DNA from: Stereocaulon alpinum
Taxonomy: Eukaryota > Ascomycota > Lecanoromycetes > Lecanorales > Stereocaulaceae
Reading direction: 5' to 3'
Assembly (NCBI GenBank): GCA_018257865.1
Contig: JAEUBA010000051.1
Location: 124,001-188,000, forward strand
DNA: 64,000 nt
Shown: positions 23,666 to 34,396 of the stretch, in pieces
Numbering within the stretch: position 1 is the stretch's first letter
Layout of the letters: each line of letters starts with the position of its first letter
The notes under the pieces: model-generated
What the model saw: the letters and a program-made list of their open reading frames with translations, nothing else
What the model was told of the DNA's origin: nothing
Databases searched by the model: none
Position numbers and translations under genes: made by a program

Positions 23666-25080
23666 TGCTCCGGTGTATTGCAATCGGTCGAGCCGCTCTC
23701 TACTTGGTTGCCTTCTGCGAGATACGAAGGAAAAGGGCCACTGAAATGAAACGGGGTATCTTATGCCTCAAGTCGACGAGACTCCAAGGCAAGTCGGCGC
23801 GGTTCTCTCAAAGCAAATCATGAGATCGATGCAGACTTGACATGTGCTGTGATGTAGCATTTCTTACGTTTTTGTTCCTCGTCATTCAAGAATTGTAAAG
23901 CTCTATGAACATCTGATTCGACATAGATCTGACAAGTTTTCTGCTAGTATTGAGTATTAGTCTGATCAGAATAATGGTCGTTATCTTCTGCCGACTGACA
24001 AGACGGACGTCGAGACTGCCAGAACCCACCTTTGTCAGGTGTCCGGTACCTCTTGATTGTTCAAGGATCACTACTCGAACAGAGAACTCGACGAGCATCT
24101 TGGCATGGTGGCTTCAAACTATGACAGTATCAATAGCAGGACCCTCCCAGCAAGATCAAGTCAGTCTTGTGAGCCTCAAAAGGATTATTAGCCAGCCCTG
24201 TTTCAACCAGACCTCAAGACGGCAGTGAGGTCTTTCCTACAACAGTGCTAGCTAGGTTCTAACATACTTACTGTAGGGGCTTAGAGAGATGACAGAAGGG
24301 ACATGGCTGAAGCGAACATCCGTGTGTTCACGCCACTGGGCACATACATGTTCGAAACCGCTTTCAAGATCTATTCTTATAACTCGCCATGCCAATCCAT
24401 AGGTCACTTCGAACGAGGAGTGATGACTAATACTTGATAGACTCTTAGAACCATGAGTCTGACTTGGTCCTCCAATCTAGCCGCGATGCTAGCCACGATC
24501 GCTCCAATATGCACATACTTAAAGACTTGAACAACTTATCAACAAAATTATATCATCATTCCCTCGAATCCATGACTCCTATTTATCTATCTCCATTTCA
24601 TTCTTTAACCTTGACTGACCCTTGAGTATGTCTAGTCTACTGCACTCTTTTACTTACCACCAGCAGCTTTGGAGAACATTGACCTCACGTCTGGGAGAAT
24701 CCCGCTTCACTCTCTTAGGGAGCCAACTATGCACATTACCTTCTCAGCCTCCATAGACTTGGATTCTACTACCGAAATGGATTAAGAATTGAGCAAGTCA
24801 CTTTGTCATCATGGCGGTATCCAGCGAAGACGCCTATTTGCTAGCAAGGCGATCTTCTATCTCGAGAAATTTATCAAGTCCCCATCTCCAGCTTTGTCTC
24901 AAAAAGATTGCTGGAAGTGATGGGCTCGCAAAGTTGCTCCTTTTGTTCTCAGAGCAGGCACCTCACACCATGGCATCGGTATAAAAAAAGGGTCTTGATA
25001 AGTGTCAAGAACTCAAAAAGCAGGCCGGTGAAAAAGGCGTCTAAAAAAAGCGAGGCAATATAGCAGGCGGGAGCGGAGAG
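23666..25080. other. Intergenic, no gene seen
   Basis: About 1.4 kb downstream of the HET relic with only short unsupported frames. It may contain further decayed material from the same locus. Confidence 0.4.
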
Positions 25081-25099
25081 TGCGAAAAGGGCCACGTAG

Positions 25100-25740
25100 T
25101 TGTACGCCGGCAAGGCCTCGAGTAACGGATGCTACATCGAAGAGAGTCCAGAAGCTGAATTGATTGACAGTCCATCCCCCTTGACAAAGCCAAGCACTAA
25201 TCGTTTCTGCTTTCAGGATGAAGCGGGGACGTACCGATATTACATGCGCAAAGACCCAAAAACCAAGGAACGATCCTTGGCCAGAATGTCTGGGGGCCGA
25301 ATTGTGTGGTTGCGGATGAGGCATCGTGCACATGACCCACACAGACCTCACGAGGACGATGAGGAAGTCACAAGCCAACACAGTCACAGTGACGAGCCCG
25401 GAGTCAGAACAGGGCTCTGGAGTTCCAAGATCATCACGCGTGCTGGCGAGAGGTCAATTTGGACACAATGGGAGGGTCGGATGCAGCCCTATTACACCAA
25501 AATAGCGAGCTTCAAGAGCAAGAAGAGAGCTTCGCGAGCGCTGCTAGAGAGCCAGAGGATCCGACAACAATCAAAGAGACTTTCAAATGGAATTCCGGAA
25601 CGCAGTATGAAACCGAACTTGGCATCATTAATAAAGATCCCAGGGTCATTGACCCCATCAAGGAGCAATGCATTAGAATTCCAGCGAGAGCAAGGAAGAA
25701 GACTGAACTTTCAATAAAGATGATTCATTTGCGAGTGTGA
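25100..25740 (+). other. Orphan reading frames, possible decayed gene
   Basis: Two overlapping frames are open. One (25100..25717) begins at a TTG and includes CFQDEAGTYRYYMRKDPKTK; the second (25459..25740) has WNSGTQYETELGIINKDPRV and KEQCIRIPARARKK, with more natural composition. Reading the first into the second would need a frame change around 25460-25500. I do not recognise the family. This may be a decayed gene or chance. No good splice signals were found. Confidence 0.25.
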
Positions 25741-27647
25741 TCCAAGACTCTAGGAACCTTGACTTTTACAAGGTCAGGGAACGAATCCTAGACTGCCTTG
25801 GAGCAACAGCAATGGAGGCTGCAGACCGAACGGAAATGGCCATGAGCTGGCACATTTCTGAGCACCATACTGTATTCGATGGGCTCTAGATGATTAGGGG
25901 GAACCACACGGACGCCAAAGTGTAACGCGCATACGCCCCGCTCAAGCTTTTTCGACTTGTAAACGCCAAGGCGCATAGCAAGAAAAATAATAATATAAGA
26001 CGGTCCTCCACATGCTAGCCTGCGAGAAAGCCGCATCAGCAGATCCGGAGAAGAAAAAGCAGAGCGTCGATCTCTATGGCAAAAAGAGTACCTTTGTGGG
26101 TAAAGGTGGTCGAAGGTAGCTGAGTGGTTCAAGGGCGAAGGCATGTTCCTTTTTTTCGTCAATGCGGGTATGCACATCAGTGACCATAGTAAGTCTAGAA
26201 AAGGCCGGTGATCTCACCATTCTCGATTCGTAAAAGCCGCCAACTCACTAGTTGCGTCTGAATAGAAAGGTCTCCAACGACGCTGCATCGTGCATATCTC
26301 GCAATACTTCTATAGCATCCTGAGATTGGTTACAGCACTTGGACCGGACACTCTTGAGGATTATTGCACGCATGAACGGCTCGCGAGCGAGTACATCGCT
26401 ATAATTGAGGAGGTGAAGGCCCATGTTCCCTATCAGGAATCTGAAGTCGAAGATAGCTCTACCGCTGAGGACGAGCAGGAGTCTGAGGTTGGAAATTCTC
26501 AGGCCTGGAGTCCTCCGTAGCTGCACCTTGACTAAGAAACCGAGCGGAGAGAACAAGCTGACATCCGAGACGGAAGCAAGCTTATAGGTGTCCGTAGCTT
26601 GTATCCATAACACGCCCATCAGGACCAAATCAATGCAATCTGTACGTTACCTCATTCAGCTCGATGATCAGAACCCTGCGCCGTTAGCCAATCAATCACT
26701 CAAAGCATGGCCTAAATATATTCACATCGAAGCACAAGATCCTAACTCTTCGCAACACACACAACACCACCCCCCTTACGCTACATCGTAACCCATTGCC
26801 ATAAACTCCAGAGAAATAACCATCAACTCTGTACCTCTTCGACCGCAAGACCATGATCCTTTGCCTATTCGACCGCAAAACCATGCCCCTTCACCTATTC
26901 GTCCATCAACAACCTATAAGACCACGATCCCTTGCCTAAATAACACTATCGAGCAAGGAATTGTCCCTACACACCTGCTTCCTGCCTTGCAATATACGAA
27001 GCAGCGAAATCATCCCATCCCATCCCATCCCATCTGCACATCCGAACCCAAGCTTAAAGCTATTGAACACGAGCGATGCAACAGGAAGACCACATGTGTT
27101 TACATTAGAATACGAGGTCTTGATCCTTGATCATAATGAAAATTGAATACGCGTCATGTTGGTAAGGCTTTGAGGACGAGATCATGATGTTGTGTAATAG
27201 GCGAAGGTGGGAAGTATTCTCCTCGAGCGGGCAATCCTAGTCCGCCGCAACAGAGGCATCACCGTTGGATGCTTGGTACAAGTCACGTACGGCACGGGAA
27301 CAGCTTTACAGGGTTAGGGTTATGGTAGGCACTGAGCTCTCTCTAGCGTTGAACGCAACTAGAGCTTTATTGAAGAGGTTCTCCAATGGTACAAGATTTG
27401 CTCCGTAAGAGCACTGCTTGGCGGACACCCAGGTTCTTTGCAGTTTGAGTGTGGCCGGAGCTGGCTTGATAGTAGTAACAGGAGAGGTCAATTCGAAATC
27501 ATTCGAGTACGAGATCGCGGATGTATGTCATGGGCGAGGCGGGAAAGACGTCAGATCTAGATAAGTTGGGCATCGAATATGACTGCCTTTTATATGCTAA
27601 TGGTACACGTCTCTTCACTGAGTCATAAATGCATACTTGACAAGGGC
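25741..27647. other. Intergenic, minor repeats only
   Basis: No gene supported. Near 26836-26905 a degenerate ~33-bp unit (TTCGACCGCAAAACCATG type) occurs two to three times, and at about 27007-27030 there is a CATCC pentamer microsatellite. Confidence 0.4.
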
Positions 27648-28473
27648 TTACTGGTTCCCCTTCGCAGCGTCCTCTTCATCGTTCTTCGGTACACCAACCA
27701 GCTTCGGCACAGTCACAGCATTAATCTTTCGGAAAGCCTAAAGGAATCAAGTCAGCCATTGAACATTGCCATACTCCGTAATACAATTCCTCTTCCAAAT
27801 GATGACAATAACACACCTGCCACCACCACATATTCCACGTGAAGCTCCAACCCCAAAACGCCCACGACTCCCCATAATGCACCCACCACCAAGGATTGAA
27901 AACTTGATCAATACTCACATTCTGGATCGAGCTATCCGGCAACTTCCCATCCCACTTGTCCTCAACCTTTGTAATCTTTCCCGTTGCCTTGTCATAAAAG
28001 ATGTCGATTTTGCTGTCAATGGTCTGCTCTTTGCCGAGGCCCTTGACGACGTAACGGGTGCGTAGATCCATTGTAATTGGGTTGCCGCCTGAAGTGACCT
28101 CATGGTGAAGACGCTCGATTTCGGAAAAGGCTGCTTGTAGGCCGTACCATTGGGGCTCATATTGTGCGCGGCCGACGGCTTTCGTGATAGGATCTTCGAA
28201 CGTGCCATCGTCGGCCCAAAGTTGAAGTTTCTTGAGAGAGGGGCGGCCAGCGAAGAGCTGGAACAAGACTTAGTAGATGGTACAGGTGATATTCGTCGTG
28301 GAGTGGGTGCTCACATCTAGCACGCTTCCCACAAGAGTCTTCTGATCTTCATCGAGTGTGACACCGCTGGCGGTTTTGATGTTGGTGTTCTCAATGTTGA
28401 GATCATTCGATGCTAGGATGATCAGGTTCATGTCCATTTATGCCGGCAATATTCTGCGCTCACCTGAGGCCAT
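27648..28473 (-). CDS. NTF2/SnoaL-like fold protein
   Basis: Four exons: 28473..28464 (only 10 nt), 28412..28315, 28257..27817 and 27737..27648, 212 residues, with introns of 51, 57 and 79 nt, all in phase. The core LFAGRPSLKKLQLWADDGTF, EDPITKAVGRAQYEPQWYGL, then TRYVVKGLGKEQTIDSKIDI and FYDKATGKITKVEDKWDGKL is typical of uncharacterised fungal NTF2-like proteins. A Trp-rich hydrophobic stretch (NPWWWVHYGESWAFWGWSFT) follows and could lie in or on a membrane. The C-terminal exon AFRKINAVTVPKLVGVPKND is conserved in this family as I recall it. Enzymatic or transport function cannot be assigned; no obvious catalytic set is seen. Confidence 0.8.
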
Positions 28474-28807
28474 CTTGCGATTTTGGTAGATTGGTATTTG
28501 CTGGATACGTGTTGAGGTATTGAGCCTGCTGGAAATAGCTGAAGCTTTGAAGGTTCTATGGAAGCTGGTTGGGGTAATTGGAAGACGCATGTGTAGGTAG
28601 GATTGGTTGTGTAGTAATTGCGACGTGGAGGGAACAATGACGAAGGTTGTGACGGTTGTTGTACATTTCGTAGGAGGCATTGCATCATTACTTGCGGCTT
28701 CAGGGTCCTTTCCGTACTCGTACTCGGGCTACAGCCGTTATCAATTTGGCGCGTGAGCACGTGATGGTCATATTTAAGACGGCGAGAGGAAAATCGAAGC
28801 AGAGCGT

Positions 28808-29332
28808 TTACTTCTTTTCGTGACCAGCCGTGGCGATGGCTAAGATCTCCTCCTCGAGTCCTGGCACATGGACATAGTCAATACCCGCTTCCTCAAGCTT
28901 CGTCCTGCCAGTATTCTCTCCAACAAATTTCTCCGGCTCTCTCACGCCAACATACACTGTCTGTATCCTAACCTTGTTGTTGCGTCTGTTACTCAATATC
29001 GTCTCCGTGCATGGAATGTTCCCACTAGCCCTCTTGTTGCAAGGCTCCATGGTCGTGTACAGGACTATCTTCTGTGACGTTGTATTCCTAGGCTCTAGGC
29101 CGCTTGTCGCCTGCTGTTCTTCATACTTAGCCAAGCAGCACTGCTCGGCGTGAGTGTTCCCTGGGAGCTCCATGGTGTGACCAGTGGACAAAATGTGATT
29201 CGAGCCCTCATCCACTAGGACTGCTCCGACGCAAAAGTTTGTGGGCTTTGGAGGCGCCTTTTTGGCTAAAGAGAGGGCATAGCGCATGTACGCTTCGTGA
29301 TCTCGAGGTTCGATTGACGAGTGGTGTGTCAT
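28808..29332 (-). CDS. CMP/dCMP-type deaminase, RIB2-like (DRAP deaminase)
   Basis: Single exon, 174 residues. A zinc-dependent deaminase fold is clear: the His/Glu motif NTHAEQCCLAKYEE (zinc His and proton-shuttle Glu) and TTMEPCNKRASGNIPCTETI for the two zinc cysteines. ILSTGHTMELPGNTHAEQC and VYVGVREPEKFVGENTG resemble the deaminase domain of fungal Rib2, which acts on the pyrimidine intermediate of riboflavin synthesis. The pseudouridine-synthase domain fused in yeast Rib2 is absent, as is usual for stand-alone fungal versions. The substrate assignment rests on motif resemblance; a nucleoside or nucleotide deaminase is the alternative. Stop and start are unambiguous, with no intron needed. 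Confidence 0.8.
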   Translation of the reverse strand: MTHHSSIEPRDHEAYMRYALSLAKKAPPKPTNFCVGAVLVDEGSNHILSTGHTMELPGNTHAEQCCLAKYEEQQATSGLEPRNTTSQKIVLYTTMEPCNKRASGNIPCTETILSNRRNNKVRIQTVYVGVREPEKFVGENTGRTKLEEAGIDYVHVPGLEEEILAIATAGHEKK

Positions 29333-30000
29333 GCTGAATGAGAGTGCTTATGTTTGAGCATGTCTGGTCTGCGCAAAGGTTCCAAGAGAGCTTCTATCTC
29401 TACGGTCTCCACTGGCAAGTTTTGCCGAAGAATCTCCGGGGCCAATCTCAACATGGCTTGCATGGGTATCCCCTCCTTGTATACTGCCCCTGGCTTTGTT
29501 ATCACAACTCCCCCTCAATGTGGACTACAGGTAAAGATTGGTTGATGATCCCTGATAACTCAACCATCTACTCTCGAAGGCCAGGTGAAGTCAATCTTGA
29601 GCATTGTAATCCGTGTCCCAGTTCGTCTGGTTCACACGGTTCATTCAACCTTGCGTCACATCTAGCTTATGTCTCTCTACTGTCACGAGAGAGGGATCTC
29701 TGTTCTATAAAGATCGCTTCTAGTAATCTGTGCTCTGTTAACATGAGATCCTTACAGATGAAGTCGCTTCCCATTCATGTTTTTGTATATTAGACCGCCC
29801 TGACAAAGTGTACCACTTCTCACCAGAGACTTGGTATAGTTTTTCCGCGCTGCCTCTTACAGAGCCCTGTTTGCTTAATTCTTGAACTGAATAGAGAAGC
29901 TTTCCGTGCCCACAAAATCACTTAGGGCACAATGTGCAGGCACATAATGGGCGGAATTATGGCTTACATAGTAGGCTATCGAGGCATGGTTTCCAAATCC
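29333..30000. other. Intergenic, no gene seen
   Basis: Two overlapping frames (29338..29793 and 29354..29545) are open but have no family signature. The STVSTGKFCRRISG frame begins with an ATG and could be a small orphan. Nothing firm. Confidence 0.35.
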
Positions 30001-30034
30001 TTACATCGCTCTTGTTCGAAACCATGGGATGTCT

Positions 30035-30450
30035 CCATTGAGCGCCAACATGCTTGCATAGTCTCTGCCATGCGCGGAAGACTATTTTAGTCGCCGCTCG
30101 AACGACCGTACAGAATCTTAGACATGGGATGTGCTAATGGCATCGCCACTTGCAATTTCGGTAGGATGTTTCCCAAGGCGCTGGTCTACGGCATCAACGC
30201 GGAGAAATACCCGGCCCATCTTCAAAAACCTGCCATTGTCCAAGTCGTTCAGAAAGACATCTTCACTCTATCATCCAATAAAGAAACTTTCGCTACTGGG
30301 TCCCAAGATTTCATCTTCAGTCGCGCTCTTGTCAAGTATATCACAAATTGGCCCGGCTACATCAAGAGAGCGTTTCAGTTGACTCACAACAGTAATGGCC
30401 ATTCTCGGCTTCCTTGGGTATCCAGTGCGGATGGCGCCAAAGTGCTTTGA
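30035..30450 (+). pseudogene. SAM-dependent methyltransferase relic (LaeA-like class)
   Basis: One frame reads ERQHACIVSAMRGRLF, a stop, then SPLERPYRILDMGCANGIAT, a class I methyltransferase motif I (LDxGxGxG). Further on are VYGINAEKYP (motif post I) and FIFSRALVKYITNWPGYIKR, the usual D-x-I-H-S-R region of LaeA/UMTA-type enzymes. The in-frame stop, the missing N- and C-terminal thirds, and the change of motif I to GCANG mark a decayed copy. The frame ends at 30450. Confidence 0.65.
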
Positions 30451-30602
30451 GCATGAAACGGCGATGCTCAGGTAGCTTCCAGGACACGAAATGTACCAAG
30501 CATATCATCTCTCGTGTTCTTCATAGCTTCATTACTCATCTACTCTGAGCATACGATGGCAAACCCCTATAGCCCCTCAAACCATGAATACCCGCCAGCA
30601 CC

Positions 30603-31473
30603 CTACCAAGGTAGTTGAAGCGGCGTACTGAGGTCTTTTCCAAGAACGGCTTCCGCGGTACCAATGTCTCTGTGCAGGTTCTTAGCTCGGGAAGACATGA
30701 CAACGTGCGAAACCAAGCGATACATACCTAGGTCCTCGTGGCGCCCAGTACTCGCCTGTGTGTTTCATATCGAAGGTATCAATGAATTTGATCAGTGACT
30801 CTGCTGCTTCGTCGGGTGTCACGGCTGCGAAGTTCCGTCAGTATGAGAGTCAAAGGGTCATTTGACAGGCCTCCATACCTCCACCGTCGTCCCAGAACTT
30901 ATCAAACCCAACTCCCTTCGTCATCTCCGTCCTCATAAACCCCGGGTGCACAATTCCCACCGCCACCCCTTTCTCCTTCAAATCCAAGCTCAACAACTTC
31001 CCCACCATATTCTCCGCCGCCTTAGACGCATGATGACCATAGTTCCCTCCACCCTCACTCTCATGCCGTAGCGTAATACTACCACTCTCACTGCTTACAA
31101 GAATGACCTTACTCCCCTCCTTTAGCAGTCCCGCCTTCACAAGTGCATGGACAATGAATACAGGCCCGATTGCCGAGGTTGTATACATCTTGACTTCTTT
31201 CTCCCATGATGGCTCATCGAAGGATTCAGTGCCGAAGTAGCCGGCTGTGATGATGACGGTATCCAAGCCTACTGATCCCATATGCTTTGCCAACTTCTCT
31301 CCTGCGTCCTCTTTTGCTACGTCGACCTGGGGGATGTATGTTATGTCTTTTGTGGATTCTGGGACATCCTTCGAGCGGCCTGTTGCGAAGACTCGGGCGC
31401 CTTGGGGGACGTATTGCTTCGCTAAAGAGGCTCCGAGACCACGCGTGGCACCGACTACCAGGACGGTAGGCAT
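30603..31473 (-). CDS. Short-chain dehydrogenase/reductase (C-factor-like)
   Basis: Three exons: 31473..30879, 30824..30728 and 30669..30603, 252 residues (introns 54 and 58 nt). MPTVLVVGATRGLGASLAKQ is the Rossmann dinucleotide motif (GxxxGxG), with VDVAKED and NTVIITAG-type positions (TVIITAGYFG) following. VSSESGSITL supplies the usual Ser. The normal YxxxK is altered: the sequence is NYGHHASKAA, placing His where the catalytic Tyr normally sits relative to Lys. C-terminal exons give AVTPDEAAESLIKFIDTFDM and YWAPRGPRDIG. It is probably a cytosolic NAD(P)-dependent oxidoreductase or a non-canonical family member; the substrate is unknown. Confidence 0.85.
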
Positions 31474-31880
31474 GCTGTTGATTGGTCTTGATATGAGCTC
31501 ACGGTCATTCGTTAATGTTTGGAGGGTATGGATGGTTTATAATATTTGCGATGCTGCTTAGGGTTGCTCACTTATCGCAATGGGAACTCAATCACTTGAT
31601 GCTATTCTTGGCTTCTCAGTATACTCGAACTCCACTTCAATTACTTGTACGCCCAACAAAGCGTGGGATATGAATAATTTCAGCTTGAAGAATCCCATAT
31701 GCCGTTTACCTGAGGCTCTTCGGCGACCCATACAACGACACGTCATCACGGGCCGACCCTAGAGCTGGCCACTAGAATCGCGTCCCATAACGCGTCCCCA
31801 CTTTCCCTACCAGCGCTCCACGTAATACCACAAACATCCATACACCACCTCGCCGCGATTCCAATACCCACACTCTCCCA
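31474..31880. other. Divergent promoter region
   Basis: Lies between the start of the minus-strand SDR gene and the start of centrin, so it should hold both promoters. The 31790-31880 part is C-rich. No gene. Confidence 0.5.
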
Positions 31881-32698
31881 ATGGCATCCTCCTCACATCC
31901 CTCCTTCCCATCAAGACCCTACACCTCAAATCTAGGCAAACTCCCCGACCGCTCCCTCGGCACAACATTCGGCGCATCAACCACACAACAACAGCGCGAA
32001 AACGCCCGTCTAGAGCGCGAAAGAGACCGCATGGAGAAAGAGCGTCTCGAGCGCGAGGAACAAAACCAATTAACAGAGGAGCAAAGGGAAGAAATCAAAG
32101 AAGCAGTACCCACCCCCCACCCACCTATCCCCCCAAAAGCACCAACAGAACAACCCTACACTCCAAGAAAAACAAAACCTAGAAACCAACCCGGAATCCA
32201 AAAAAAACCCCCCCAAGCTAACCTCTCCCCCCCCCAAAAAACCAGTTCATGCTCTTCGACTTAGACAAAGACCAAAAGATCGACTACCACGAACTAAAAG
32301 TAGCAATGAAAGCCCTAGGCTTCGACCTCCCCAAACCCGAAATCCTCTCCATCCTCCAAACACACGGCCACCCCCAGACCCCGCCATCCACAACCACCAC
32401 CCCGCCCTCCTCTTCCCCATACACCCCCACGCGCCTCCTCCTCCCCTTTGAGAAATTCCAAACAGTAATGGCGCAGCGGATATTAGCGCGCGATCCGCGA
32501 GAGGAGATATTAAGGGCGTTTGAGCTTTTCGATGAGGGGGGAAAGGGGAAGATTAATTTGAGTGATTTGAGGCGGGTGGCGAGGGAGTTGGGGGAGGGGC
32601 TGGAGGAGGAGGAGTTGGCGGCTATGATTGAGGAGTTTGATTTGGATGGTGATGGGGCGATTAGTCAGGAGGAGTTTTTGGGGATCTGTTTGCAGTGA
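31881..32698 (+). CDS. CDC31: Centrin / Cdc31-type EF-hand protein
   Basis: Two exons, 31881..32105 and 32246..32698 (140-nt, C-rich intron with a GCTAAC branch), 225 residues. A Ser/Arg/Glu-rich N-terminal extension leads to LTEEQREEIKEA|FMLFDLDKDQ, with the junction in the first EF-hand. IDYHELKVAMKALGFDLPKP is diagnostic of centrins. The second hand carries a long Thr/Pro/Ser insert (about 32390-32440). The third hand (DEGGKGKINLSD) is non-canonical, while the fourth (DLDGDGAISQEE) has all Ca ligands. Centrin acts at the spindle pole body, and in nuclear pores and TREX-2. Codon choice flips within exon 2 from C-ending to G-ending codons at about 32465. Confidence 0.9.
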
Positions 32699-32886
32699 GG
32701 AGGGAGCGAGCAGAGGGTCGGGTTACGGTGTCTCTGGCGCAGGGTATGGTTGAAGGTACGCAAAGGCGTTCTGCAACCTTCACAACCTCTTCAGAGCGAG
32801 GCGTTGGATCTGGCACTCTATACGCTCGTGCACGGAAAGAAAATAATGTTTCACGACTCAAGCACTCTCTCTATGAAACCCCCCTC

Positions 32887-33356
32887 TCACTTCCCTTCCC
32901 CCTTCCTTCCCAAATTCCCCAACACCCCCCTAATCTCCGTCCCCTCCCACGGAATAATAGGAATATACACAGACATCCTCCCCACCCCCGCCCCCGGAAC
33001 CGTCACAACAACAATCCTATCCCCCACCCCCCTCTTCAAAAGCGGCAGCATAGTCCTCTCGACAAAGGGCATGAACGTAGCGGGCGTCAAGGTGTGGGTT
33101 ACGTAGGGATTTCCTGTGATGGTCAGGGTTATATTAATAGGAATGGAAATGGAAATAGGAGTTGTGGAACGTCACAGGGTGGCTTACCGTTCTCATCGCT
33201 ACCGCCATAATAAGGTTTGTGAAAGGCTGCCTCACACGCTCTAAGATGAGCGATAGTAGCATCGCGTTCTCTGAGTAATTTTTCAAGACGTTCGATCTTA
33301 TTGACTCCGGCTTCGAGAGCATCGACTAGTTCTGCGGCCATGTCATAGGAGGACAT
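32887..33356 (-). CDS. Small protein with N-terminal coiled coil, unknown
   Basis: Two exons, 33356..33188 and 33113..32887, separated by a 74-nt intron (GTAAGC donor, ATCACAG acceptor), 131 residues. The N-terminal half (MSSYDMAAELVDALEAGVNK to LLRERDATIAHLRACEAAF) is a coiled-coil-like helix. The C-terminal half (TPATFMPFVERTMLPLLKRG, then RIVVVTVPGAGVGRMSVYIP) is beta-like. A frame on the opposite strand (32750..33106) covers the same DNA, but the minus-strand model has better start, splice and composition. The family is not recognised. It is tail-to-tail with centrin, 189 bp apart. Confidence 0.55.
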
Positions 33357-34396
33357 ATTGGTGGTTGAATGGGTGCTTTGTATGTGTAACGTATATTTTT
33401 TACTTAGTGGGTAATTTTATTGCCTTGGACAGTGGTATGTTGATGAAAAGACACAGAGACTGGGAGGATAGGATGTGTTTTTGGACTTATAGAATTGAGT
33501 ATCGGAGTCCAAGTATCACATAACGATCACACCATTGCCCGAACAATCACTTGACGCAGTTGACACGTCAGCTGCTATCCTTGTGTATGACAAGTCTTGT
33601 TGCAGTTGCCTAGCCATTTTTGCCTTGCTGAGAACAAAGGCTGATTCAGGTTTATAAAGGTATCCTTACGCGCGTAAGGGACCGAAGAACTTGAGCATGT
33701 GGTGGCAAATTCTTTTTTGAGATGCTATCAGGGCTGTGTAACAAAGTGCAGCCTTACAAAGCATGTGTTATTTATGGTAGAGCATGCAAGAGAGATAATG
33801 CAAAGATTTGTCCAAGGACTTGGATAAATCACTCAATCAAGCTGATCGAAGCAAGAAGAACGGCCTCGCGGAGAATTTGCAGCTCGCGGAACGTCCAGTT
33901 CGCGACCATCAGAGTGCGCATTGTGTCACTATTCCAGTCGCTGACTTGGCATACCTGGCGGTCGAACTCAGTACACTAAATGGTGAATATCCTGAAGGTG
34001 CAAGGCTTACAGCTCCTACCGCACCCTAACAATGGAGAGTCTCGGGATATGGAAGCTGTTCCGGTATCAGACTTACCGAATAATAGTAGAAATCTAGTCA
34101 GCCGTTGGTTGGCTGGCCTCCAATAGCTGTTGATCTGCAAATAATTAGTGCAAAGGTTATACGCACCACGAGCCACTTCCTCAAGAGCTTCGAAATTGTG
34201 GGACGGTCGAGCTTGTTAACGTGTCACCTAGGAGACATACGGTGAACCAGATCCCGTTCATTGCATACCTTATGCTCCATTCTATTACATAAGCGTCAAT
34301 CCGGCGCTCGCCAGCCATACGCATGCCTCAAAAGAATGACAGTAACTACCCAAAATGTGGCGAATTGCAATGCAGAGCTCACCAAGACGTAGGGTT
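33357..34396. other. Intergenic, no gene seen
   Basis: About 1 kb. Short frames such as 33722..33979 lack support. The promoter of the small coiled-coil gene lies at the left, and 3' flank of the AAA gene at the right. Confidence 0.4.

Noticed and set aside
27007..27030. CATCC repeats considered as a CRISPR or telomeric tract
   Set aside because: Simple pentamer microsatellite, too short, without spacers and unlike TTAGGG.
32695..33210. 171-codon + frame and a 118-codon + frame at 32750
   Set aside because: Composition (Pro/Arg/His-rich) is an effect of C-rich DNA; the minus-strand two-exon model is better supported.
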